From Bacillota bacterium (GTDB lineage Bacteria; Bacillota; Clostridia; Lachnospirales; Lachnospiraceae): a stretch of DNA of 8,573 nucleotides. Below the pieces are notes generated by a model, which saw only the letters and a program-made list of their open reading frames with translations, was not told the DNA's origin and searched no databases. Positions within the stretch are counted from its first letter, which is position 1. Each line of letters starts with the position of its first letter. The DNA is taken from assembly GCA_023450835.1 (NCBI GenBank), contig JAEXGM010000212.1, positions 1 to 8,573 on the forward strand, in the 5' to 3' direction. Below are positions 1 through 5,282 of this stretch, in pieces. Both the position numbers and the translations under genes were made by a program.

Positions 1-126
1 AGCCACAAGAACCTAAAGATTTCGGATATTGCTGCCAGGGTGGGAATATCTGCTGCCTCAACCTTTATACGGCAGTTTAAAAACTATACGGGATGTACGC
101 CGGATCAGTACCGGCAGTTGAAATAA
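1..126 (+). CDS. AraC-family transcriptional regulator, C-terminal fragment (cut by window edge)
   Basis: Frame 1 is open from the first base to a TAA at 124-126 and gives 41 residues. They match the second helix-turn-helix of AraC/XylS regulators: the segment KISDIAARVGISAAS is the HTH, followed by FIRQFKNYTGCTPDQYRQL, the conserved 'F...FK..G.TP..YR' end of the family. The protein stops a few residues after the YR motif, as is usual when the DNA-binding domain is C-terminal. The gene is partial only because the window starts inside it; nothing suggests it is broken. Its sensor domain is not visible, so its ligand cannot be inferred. About 320 bases and a separate promoter lie between it and the LacI gene, so it is probably a different transcription unit. 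Confidence 0.85.
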   Translation, partial: SHKNLKISDIAARVGISAASTFIRQFKNYTGCTPDQYRQLK

Positions 127-159
127 ATAAATGCTGCGGAGTTGGAAATTGTGAATGTA

Positions 160-294
160 GCGAGAGGTTCGTTAAGCATATAGTCAGCCAGGGCACGTCC
201 GCAAAACTCAGTGAGTTTGTGGGCTAAAAGAACCACTGTTACAATGCGAAGAAACCCGGAAGGTGATGGAAATCTTTTGGGTTCTTTGCGCCAT
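160..294. other. Block of nested inverted repeats, possible structured RNA or intergenic repeat element
   Basis: No open frame is convincing here, but three inverted repeats are packed together. (a) GGTTC-g-TT-a-AGC at 166-177 pairs with its partner at 223-234, with two 1x1 mismatches. (b) GTCCGC plus AAACTC at 197-209 pairs with GAGTTT plus GTGGGC at 213-224, a 12-bp stem with one bulged A, two G-T pairs and a 3-nt loop. (c) GCG, AAG and AACCC within 246-257 pair with GGGTT, CTT and CGC within 279-291. Stems (a) and (b) overlap at 223-224 and so compete slightly. No T-tract follows (c), so it is not an ordinary terminator for the upstream gene. It could be a small RNA, a dispersed intergenic repeat or a decayed element; the strand is not determined. 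Confidence 0.35.
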
Positions 295-414
295 AAAACA
301 CATTAATAGTATCGTAAATTGTCAAAAAAGCTCCCCTAAAAAATGGCCTTTTTCCGTCCTAAGCAGTAGAGGATACTTTTCCTCGTTTGTACTTTGAAAG
401 CTAGAGTACTTTGG

Positions 415-441
415 ATAAAATTGTGAAAACTCGAATTTTAT
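415..441. repeat. Perfect 8-bp inverted repeat upstream of the lacI promoter
   Basis: ATAAAATT (415-422) and AATTTTAT (434-441) are perfect inverted arms around 11 bases. The element ends 6 bases before the -35 box of the lacI promoter. Its outer sequence resembles the arms of the operon operator at 1495-1520 (ATAAAATTG on the left, TTTTAT on the right), but it lacks the CG-centred core. It may be a degenerate operator or an auxiliary site; AT-richness makes chance possible. Confidence 0.4.
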
Positions 442-447
442 TATTAC

Positions 448-476
448 TTGAAAAAGAAAAAGATTCGTGATACAAT
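448..476 (+). promoter_or_regulatory. Sigma-A-type promoter of the lacI-family gene
   Basis: TTGAAA (448-453) and TACAAT (471-476) are separated by exactly 17 bases, each one mismatch from the consensus. Transcription would begin near 483, directly before or within the CG palindrome at 485-496. This places the TTG at 448 and the ATG at 484 at or upstream of the RNA start and supports the ATG at 511 as the true start of the regulator. Confidence 0.75.
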
Positions 477-477
477 A

Positions 478-496
478 ATAAAAATGAAACGATTCA
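478..496. promoter_or_regulatory. LacI-type operator in the regulator's own promoter
   Basis: The core TGAAACGATTCA (485-496) is a CG-centred palindrome with one mismatched pair, the usual layout of LacI-family operators. It is preceded by ATAAAA (478-483). Aligned without gaps to the operon site at 1495-1513, it matches at 17 of 19 positions. It starts about two bases after the predicted RNA start, a position suited to autorepression. Confidence 0.7.
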
Positions 497-510
497 AATC
501 TGGTGAAAAT

Positions 511-1437
511 ATGGCAACGATAAAAGATGTGGCAAGAGAAAGCAAATTGTCGGTAGGAACGGTTTCCAGGTATTTAAATGGAGAGCAGCTTAAGATTAAT
601 AATCAGGAAGCAATAGAAAAAGCAATAGAAAAATTAGGTTATGAAACAAATGCAATAGCACGGAGCATGAAGACAGGACGGACTATGACAATAGCAGTTG
701 TAGTTCCTTTTCTTGCCAATATGTTTAGCATGCGTGTGATTGAAAGTATTGAACAAGAGCTTCAAAAAGAAAATTACAGTGTCATTATTACAGACTGCAG
801 CGGTGATGCTATAAAGGAAATTAATCGGATTGAGTTTCTGAAAAGAAGACAAATTGATGGAATGATACTGATGCCCAGTGGAATTCGGGCTGAGAATATT
901 AAAAAAAGTATCGGAAATATTCCGCTTGTTTTAGTTGACAGAATACTTGATGAACCTGTCTTTGATTCAGTTATTATTGATAATGAAAAGATGACCTGTG
1001 ATTATGTCTGCCGGTTGCTGGAAACAGGAATCCGAAAAATAGGTATTATCGAAGGCCCCCAGTTTATTTCTACTGCTAGGCAGCGGAGTGCAGGATATGA
1101 GAAAGCTCTTCAAAAGTATGGAATTAAAAAAGAATACGTAGCAAATTGCACAGAGTATAGTTTTGCAGCAGGCTACCGTGGGATGAAGGAGCTACAAAAA
1201 TTCGATTTAGAAGCTGTTTTTGCAAGTAATTATGAATTGTCAGTGGGCGTAATGAATGCCAATACACATGACAGCCTTAAAATACTTGGATTTGATACTT
1301 TTGAGATACCAGTTAAATTTCAGGATAATTATACCGGTATACAGCAGCCTGTTGAGGAAATCGGCAGTTTAGCTGCAAAATTATTATTGGATCGAATTCA
1401 TGACACAGAAAAAGAAATTACTATAAAAATAATCTAA
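511..1437 (+). CDS. LacI/GalR-family transcriptional repressor, likely regulator of the downstream operon
   Basis: The start at 511 gives 308 residues beginning MATIKDVARESKLSVGTVSRYLNG, the classic LacI helix-turn-helix (about 1-25). A hinge helix NAIARSMKTGRT follows at about 47-58, then a periplasmic-binding-protein-like sugar domain starting IAVVVP, with the family motifs DGMILMPSG, PLVLVDR, FASNYELSVG and ILGFDTFEI. In-frame TTG (448) and ATG (484) lie upstream, but the promoter makes them unlikely; only a weak GGTGA (502-506) precedes 511. The protein is somewhat short: the stretch between FASNYE and ILGFD lacks several usual residues, and the C-terminus ends at KEITIKII without the common 'LIIR.S' tail. 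A -1 shift at the A-run 1425-1429 would restore such a tail. The inducer is unknown; a sugar or acid of the downstream pathway is the natural guess. Confidence 0.9.
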   Translation: MATIKDVARESKLSVGTVSRYLNGEQLKINNQEAIEKAIEKLGYETNAIARSMKTGRTMTIAVVVPFLANMFSMRVIESIEQELQKENYSVIITDCSGDAIKEINRIEFLKRRQIDGMILMPSGIRAENIKKSIGNIPLVLVDRILDEPVFDSVIIDNEKMTCDYVCRLLETGIRKIGIIEGPQFISTARQRSAGYEKALQKYGIKKEYVANCTEYSFAAGYRGMKELQKFDLEAVFASNYELSVGVMNANTHDSLKILGFDTFEIPVKFQDNYTGIQQPVEEIGSLAAKLLLDRIHDTEKEITIKII

Positions 1438-1494
1438 TATTGACCAATAAAAAGGCTGGTTAATATTTCGCTATGACTAATTATTTGTTTTAAC

Positions 1495-1520
1495 ATAAAA
1501 TTGAAACGTTTCAGTTTTAT
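1495..1520. promoter_or_regulatory. LacI-type operator of the catabolic operon
   Basis: The core TGAAACGTTTCA (1502-1513) is a perfect 12-bp palindrome centred on CG. The symmetry continues outward: ATAAAA (1495-1500) pairs with TTTTAT (1515-1520), with a single mismatched pair at 1501/1514. It covers the proposed -35 box of the operon, so binding should block RNA polymerase. It does not fit the CcpA cre pattern, because the bases flanking the core break the TG...CA ends at the spacing cre requires. Confidence 0.8.
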
Positions 1521-1529
1521 AAATATATT
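1501..1529 (+). promoter_or_regulatory. Probable promoter of the six-gene operon
   Basis: TTGAAA (1501-1506) and TATATT (1524-1529) have a 17-base spacer. The -35 box lies inside the operator. RNA would start near 1536, leaving a leader of only about 13 bases that begins at the ribosome binding site. A weaker alternative is TTGACC (1440-1445) with TAATAT (1461-1466), but its spacer is only 15 bases. No terminator is visible after lacI, so read-through from lacI could also feed the operon. Confidence 0.6.
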
Positions 1530-1536
1530 AAACTAT

Positions 1537-1544
1537 AGGAGGAG
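1537..1544 (+). promoter_or_regulatory. Strong ribosome binding site that fixes the fucU start
   Basis: AGGAGGAG (1537-1544) lies 4 bases (6 from the end of AGGAGG) before the ATG at 1549. It decides against an in-frame TTG at 1501, which is part of the promoter and operator. Confidence 0.85.
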
Positions 1545-1548
1545 ATAT

Positions 1549-1992
1549 ATGTTAAAAAACACACCACCAATTCTGTCACCGGAGCTATTAAAGATATTAT
1601 CGGAAATGGGCCATGGAGATGAAATCGTAATTGCAGATGCTAATTTTCCGTCCGCGAGGATAGCAAAGCGCCTTATCCGGGCAAGTGGGATTAATGGACC
1701 GGATATGCTGGAAGCCGTCTTAAAGGTTATTCCCTTAGACCAGTATGATGATCATAATTTTATTGTTATGGAAGTGTGCGAAGGGGATACCGTAGTTCCT
1801 GTCATATGGGACGAATACCAGGAAATTTTAAAAAAATATGAGCCGGAGTCACATATGGAGAAGCTGGAACGGTTTGATTATTATGAGCGGTCAGAAAAGG
1901 CATATGCGGTTATTGCAACAAACGAATATGCCCAATATGCAAATATTATCTTAAAAAAGGGGTGTATATTACCTGAAAAAGGCTGTATTTGA
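1549..1992 (+). CDS. fucU: RbsD/FucU-family sugar mutarotase, FucU-like
   Basis: This 147-residue protein (E. coli FucU is about 140) matches the L-fucose mutarotase family along its whole length. It has the N-terminal segment SPELLKILSEMGHGDEIVIADANFP, with the conserved His22 in MGHGDE, and the C-terminal signature RFDYYERSEKAYAVIATNE followed by YANIILKKG. Known family members are cytoplasmic and speed exchange between the alpha and beta anomers of L-fucose or D-ribose. L-galactose is L-fucose with a 6-hydroxyl group. With no fucose isomerase, kinase or aldolase nearby, a role in presenting the correct anomer of L-galactose (or a related sugar) to the dehydrogenase encoded next is plausible. 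The family call is secure; the substrate is inferred. The next gene begins 31 bases downstream. Confidence 0.9.
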   Translation: MLKNTPPILSPELLKILSEMGHGDEIVIADANFPSARIAKRLIRASGINGPDMLEAVLKVIPLDQYDDHNFIVMEVCEGDTVVPVIWDEYQEILKKYEPESHMEKLERFDYYERSEKAYAVIATNEYAQYANIILKKGCILPEKGCI

Positions 1993-2023
1993 AAACAATA
2001 ATTCAAAAAATGGAGGATAAAAC

Positions 2024-3229
2024 ATGATAGTAAAAGGAACATATTTTCAAAACAGTGAGGAAAATCCGCTGGTATACGGAGATGTGGAGATTATTAATCC
2101 ACTTAGACAAAGACTTCGGGGAGAGGAAGAAAAAGAAGGAATTTTGGCTCAAAGTGTGCTGGTTGGATTTTGTGGAACAGACAATGAATTGATGAAAATG
2201 GGAAAGGAGGGTAAATTGTCCTCAAAATTTCCTAAGGGTCAGAACCGCTTAATCAATGGTCATGAAGGAATCGTATGGATTCCTTCCGAGAACCGCTTTG
2301 CCATTGTTTTGATTCGCGGCGGTGACAGCTATGATCCTACAAGATATACGGAAGAGGAGACTTATTTTGAATACGGCTGCGATCAGGCGGACGGACTTTT
2401 TTCTGACCAGAATTATTATAATCCGGATATGCTGCTTCCCATTCCGGAAGGGTATGTAAAGGATGGGAAGATAGCCTTGTCTTTTGCCAAGAAAATGGTC
2501 TTCCCGGATCCTTATGGATGTATGGTTTTTCAATTGGAACGTATGGAAGACTTAAGCAGTGCGCAGAACTTCAGGGTTGAAATGGCAAAACATAAATGTT
2601 CAGAGGAAGAGGCAAGAAATATAGCCAAAAGAAACATATTTAACAGGGTCGTAATTTTTGGACTCGGAACAACCGGAATGTTCATAGGAGACCTGATAAG
2701 GCAGAAATACCCCGAAGCGAATATCTTATTCGTAGCACGAAGTGAGGAAGCCAGTGATAAAATCCAATTTGCCAAAAAACAGGCGAAAGCGGAATACCTC
2801 CAAAATATTTATGAAAACGAAGAAGAATTAGCAACTGCTATCAAGAACAAGCTTGGAGGAACCGCAAGCCTGTTTATCGGTGTAAGCGGCAGTAATTTGG
2901 AGCATAAAATAGCGTTTCAATATGGCGTACTTGGCTGTAACGGCATTTACAACAGCTTTTCCTTAGGTCCAAAGGTTCAATTTGACACCATGCCCTTTGG
3001 ATTTAAAAATCATTTAATTTTTGGCTCCATTAATTTCAGGCAGGACCACATGGAGAGCGCAATTAAATTGTTAGAGAAGAGCCATTATGATGAAATTGTT
3101 GAACTGATAGATAAAGAAGAATTTATCAGTAATCCCATGGAGGCTTACAGCAATAAAATATATGCCAAAACCGCACCAATGAAAACCGCCGTTATATGGA
3201 ACCCGGATTATGTGGATCTGGACAGGTAA
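2024..3229 (+). CDS. Zinc-type MDR dehydrogenase, glucose 1-dehydrogenase-like; candidate L-galactose 1-dehydrogenase
   Basis: The 401-residue protein belongs to the medium-chain dehydrogenase/reductase superfamily and most resembles the archaeal-type glucose dehydrogenases. GFCGTD (48-53) and GHE (79-81) supply the catalytic-zinc ligands Cys50, His80 and Glu81. The nucleotide-binding motif GLGTTG is at 213-218. The C-terminal 'FGSINFRQDHMESAIKLL' mirrors the conserved 'GSVN...HF..A' segment of glucose dehydrogenases. Unusually, the four-cysteine structural-zinc lobe is missing: the expected region (about 97-120) has a single Cys119. The usual 'EP' ligand region reads FPDPYG, and there is extra sequence around 175-205. 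GGAGG at 2012-2016 lies 7 bases before the ATG. As the only enzyme here suited to oxidise an aldose at C1, it would make the lactone for the amidohydrolase. The substrate is inferred and may differ. Confidence 0.75.
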   Translation: MIVKGTYFQNSEENPLVYGDVEIINPLRQRLRGEEEKEGILAQSVLVGFCGTDNELMKMGKEGKLSSKFPKGQNRLINGHEGIVWIPSENRFAIVLIRGGDSYDPTRYTEEETYFEYGCDQADGLFSDQNYYNPDMLLPIPEGYVKDGKIALSFAKKMVFPDPYGCMVFQLERMEDLSSAQNFRVEMAKHKCSEEEARNIAKRNIFNRVVIFGLGTTGMFIGDLIRQKYPEANILFVARSEEASDKIQFAKKQAKAEYLQNIYENEEELATAIKNKLGGTASLFIGVSGSNLEHKIAFQYGVLGCNGIYNSFSLGPKVQFDTMPFGFKNHLIFGSINFRQDHMESAIKLLEKSHYDEIVELIDKEEFISNPMEAYSNKIYAKTAPMKTAVIWNPDYVDLDR

Positions 3230-3293
3230 TGTGAAGGCAAGACTAATTTGAAGTATGAAATAAAGCAGATAATAAAAATAGAAGCCATAGAAT

Positions 3294-3298
3294 AGGAG
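3294..3298 (+). promoter_or_regulatory. Ribosome binding site choosing the second of two ATGs
   Basis: AGGAG (3294-3298) sits only 2 bases from the ATG at 3301 but 8 bases from the in-frame ATG at 3307. Normal spacing favours 3307, giving a protein that starts MKAVLI, as MDR enzymes typically do. Confidence 0.7.
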
Positions 3299-3306
3299 AA
3301 ATGAAG

Positions 3307-4320
3307 ATGAAAGCAGTTTTAATTACGGAACCGTATAAAATAGCAGTAACCGACATACAGATGCCGGTCCCGAAAGCAGGGGAGGCCTTGCTAAAAATCA
3401 AGTATTGCGGTATTTGCGGAGCGGATGCTGCAAGTTATACCGGTAATCAGCCTTTTACAACCTATCCAAGAATACCGGGACATGAGTTCAGTGCTGAAAT
3501 TGTTGACATACCGGCAAACGACAGAGGATTAAAGGCGGGAGATATCGTAACAGCCAATCCATACTTTAACTGCGGTGAGTGTTATTCCTGTAAGAGGGGC
3601 TTTGTCAATTGCTGTACGGATAATCAGACGATGGGAGTACAAAGAGATGGAAGTTTCTGTGAATATGTGGCTATGCCAATAGAGCGGATTTATCATGGAA
3701 AGGGATTAAATGCGAAGCAGCTGGCATTGATTGAACCCTTCTCCATTGGGTATCATGGCTTATCAAGAGCGGCAATCAAGCCTACGGATAAAGTACTGGT
3801 AATGGGTTCCGGCCCTATTGGCTTATTTGCCCTAATCAGTGCAAAGTTAAAGGGAGCGGAAGTATATGCGGCAGATGTCCTGGACGGCAGGCTGGAAAAG
3901 GCGAAAGAATTTGGTGCGGCTGGTGTAATTAATACAAAGAAGGAAGACCTGTTAACGGCAACCAAGAACATAACAAATGGAAACGGCTTTGATGTATGTG
4001 TTGAGGCCTGCGGATTATCTGTAACATTTCTTTCCTGCATAGATGCTGTTGCCTTTGCCGGAAGTATCATACTAATTGGTAATGGCAAGAAAGAAACTAC
4101 CTTTAATCATTCTATTATATTGAAGAAGGAACTGAATATCTATGGAAGCCGTAATTCCTATGCTTCCGATTTTACGAGCCTGATTGACAGCGTGGCAGCG
4201 GGTAAGGTGGATGTATTGAAGATGGTAAGTGATATTTATCCCATGGAACGGGCGGATGAAGCCTTTAAAGCACTGGCGGATAATCAAGGCAATCTTATGA
4301 AAGTATTGATAGAAATGTAG
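3307..4320 (+). CDS. lgoD: Zinc-dependent MDR dehydrogenase, LgoD-like (L-galactonate 5-dehydrogenase)
   Basis: Starting at 3307 the protein has 337 residues. It has all the marks of a sorbitol/threonine-dehydrogenase-type MDR enzyme: catalytic zinc ligands Cys37 (GICGAD), His59 and Glu60 (GHE), Glu143 (LIEPFSIG), a structural zinc set Cys89, Cys92, Cys95, Cys103, and a Rossmann motif GSGPIG at 167-172. Asp190 at the end of the second strand suggests NAD rather than NADP. It resembles E. coli LgoD (YjjN), for example GNQPFTTYPRIPGHE here against GNQPFFSYPRVLGHE as I recall it there. E. coli LgoD oxidises L-galactonate to D-tagaturonate, exactly the substrate of UxaB encoded downstream. The related L-gulonate 5-dehydrogenase would instead feed a mannonate branch that is absent. 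The family is certain; the specific activity is well supported by context. Confidence 0.8.
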   Translation: MKAVLITEPYKIAVTDIQMPVPKAGEALLKIKYCGICGADAASYTGNQPFTTYPRIPGHEFSAEIVDIPANDRGLKAGDIVTANPYFNCGECYSCKRGFVNCCTDNQTMGVQRDGSFCEYVAMPIERIYHGKGLNAKQLALIEPFSIGYHGLSRAAIKPTDKVLVMGSGPIGLFALISAKLKGAEVYAADVLDGRLEKAKEFGAAGVINTKKEDLLTATKNITNGNGFDVCVEACGLSVTFLSCIDAVAFAGSIILIGNGKKETTFNHSIILKKELNIYGSRNSYASDFTSLIDSVAAGKVDVLKMVSDIYPMERADEAFKALADNQGNLMKVLIEM

Positions 4321-4324
4321 GGAA

Positions 4325-4340
4325 TCCTGCTACAGCAGGA
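4325..4340 (+). other. Short intercistronic hairpin before the lactonase gene
   Basis: TCCTGC (4325-4330) pairs perfectly with GCAGGA (4335-4340) around a TACA tetraloop, 5 bases after the lgoD stop. Its 3' arm overlaps an AGGA that could serve as an upstream part of the ribosome binding site; the nearer GGAG (4345-4348) stays free. No T-tract follows, so it is not a terminator. It may affect mRNA stability or translation. Confidence 0.5.
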
Positions 4341-4352
4341 GATTGGAGTTAT

Positions 4353-5225
4353 ATGATTATCGATGCCCATGTACATTTGTGGAAAGAGCAAAAAGGCCTC
4401 ATAGACGGAAAACCGGTATATGGTATCGGAGGCGGTAAAAGTATGTTTGGTTCCAAGGTGATGCAGATGCTGCCGCCATATATGCAGGATGATTGCAACA
4501 GCGCAGAAAGATTAATCGCAAATATGGATTATGCGGGAGTAAACGCCTGCGTGGTTACCCAGGAATATATTGATGGCAATCAGGATGCTTATTTGACAGA
4601 GGTTAAGAAAGCTTATCCCCATCGAATCAAAATATGCAGTTTATACCAGGAGAACAAGGATTATTTGTCGGAGGATTTTGATGGCATCAAGATCTGCGCA
4701 GGCAGGCTTAGTAAGGTAAGTCTTGCAGAAACGCTGCCTGTGTTCCGGGCAGCAGAGAAAAACGGTAAGTTTATTTCTATTGATATGGCAGAAGGCGGTG
4801 TGCAGGTGCCGGAGCTTGAGGAGCTTATACGGCAGTGTCCGAAAGTGAAGATTGCCATCGGACATTTTGGCATGGTAACGGTGGGTGGCTGGGAGAAACA
4901 AATTGCACTTGCCAAATACCCGAATGTCTACATTGAAAGCGGTGGAATTACCTGGCTTTTTAACAGAGAGTTTTACCCTTATCCATCTGCGGTGGAAGCT
5001 ATTTTGACCGCCCGGGATATCTGCGGTATGGATAAGCTGTTGTGGGGCAGCGATTATCCAAGAACAATGACAGCCATTACTTATAAAATGTCTTTTGATT
5101 TTATAATAAAGTCAGAACGTCTGACTGAAAAGGAAAAGGCCCTGTTTTTATGGGAAAATGCAGCGGCCTTTTATGGATTTGGACAATTAGAAGAACTGCC
5201 ATGTATCAGGAATATGGTAGAATAA
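4353..5225 (+). CDS. Amidohydrolase-2 family protein, putative sugar lactonase (L-galactonolactonase candidate)
   Basis: The 290-residue protein has the TIM-barrel metal-hydrolase layout of the amidohydrolase 2 family: the N-terminal metal motif HVH (His6, His8) right after strand 1, IGHFG with His171, and the C-terminal WGSDYPR with catalytic-type Asp234, as in relatives of fuconolactonase and 2-pyrone-4,6-dicarboxylate lactonase. It has no signal peptide, so it should be cytoplasmic. This family contains both decarboxylases and lactonases. Between an aldose-1-dehydrogenase and an aldonate dehydrogenase the lactonase role fits best: opening L-galactonolactone to L-galactonate. The start is set by GGAG at 4345-4348. 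The gap to the previous gene is 32 bases. The fold is clear; the substrate is inferred. Confidence 0.75.
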   Translation: MIIDAHVHLWKEQKGLIDGKPVYGIGGGKSMFGSKVMQMLPPYMQDDCNSAERLIANMDYAGVNACVVTQEYIDGNQDAYLTEVKKAYPHRIKICSLYQENKDYLSEDFDGIKICAGRLSKVSLAETLPVFRAAEKNGKFISIDMAEGGVQVPELEELIRQCPKVKIAIGHFGMVTVGGWEKQIALAKYPNVYIESGGITWLFNREFYPYPSAVEAILTARDICGMDKLLWGSDYPRTMTAITYKMSFDFIIKSERLTEKEKALFLWENAAAFYGFGQLEELPCIRNMVE

Positions 5226-5244
5226 TAAATCATTTTTGTGGCGG

Positions 5245-5266
5245 TAATGCAGACAAATCTGCGTTA
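5245..5266 (+). other. Intercistronic hairpin directly upstream of the uxaB ribosome binding site
   Basis: A 9-bp stem (one T-G pair) joins 5245-5253 to 5258-5266 around the loop CAAA; its core is GCAGA/TCTGC. It ends 3 bases before AAGGAG (5270-5275), which is 7 bases from the uxaB ATG. Without a T-tract it should not stop transcription. It could protect a processed 5' end or tune uxaB translation. Confidence 0.5.
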
Positions 5267-5282
5267 GGCAAGGAGTATCAGA

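Noticed and set aside
366..392. Terminator for the AraC-family gene at the GAGGA/TCCTC hairpin
   Set aside because: The stem is only 5 bp and the following GTTTGT is a poor T-tract, about 240 bases after the stop codon.
448..510. Alternative lacI starts at TTG 448 and ATG 484
   Set aside because: The TTG is the -35 box of a good promoter and the ATG lies at the predicted RNA start; LacI proteins normally begin with the MATIKDVA segment at 511.
1502..1513. CcpA cre site
   Set aside because: The palindrome has the CG centre but not the TG and CA ends at the spacing cre requires; it matches the site in the local lacI promoter instead.
1501..1548. Sixteen extra codons ahead of FucU from TTG 1501
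   Set aside because: This stretch is promoter and operator DNA; the strong AGGAGG before 1549 and the family's N-terminus support 1549.
3753..4088. Antisense open frames inside lgoD, the lactonase gene, uxaB and uxaA
   Set aside because: They lie opposite well-conserved genes, lack family features and have no ribosome binding sites of note; they are frame shadows.
1549..5225. L-fucose oxidation pathway ending in 2-keto-3-deoxyfuconate
   Set aside because: FucU, the dehydrogenase and the lactonase would fit, but UxaB and UxaA act on tagaturonate and altronate, which need a C6 oxygen; no fuconate-dehydratase-type enolase or matching aldolase is present.
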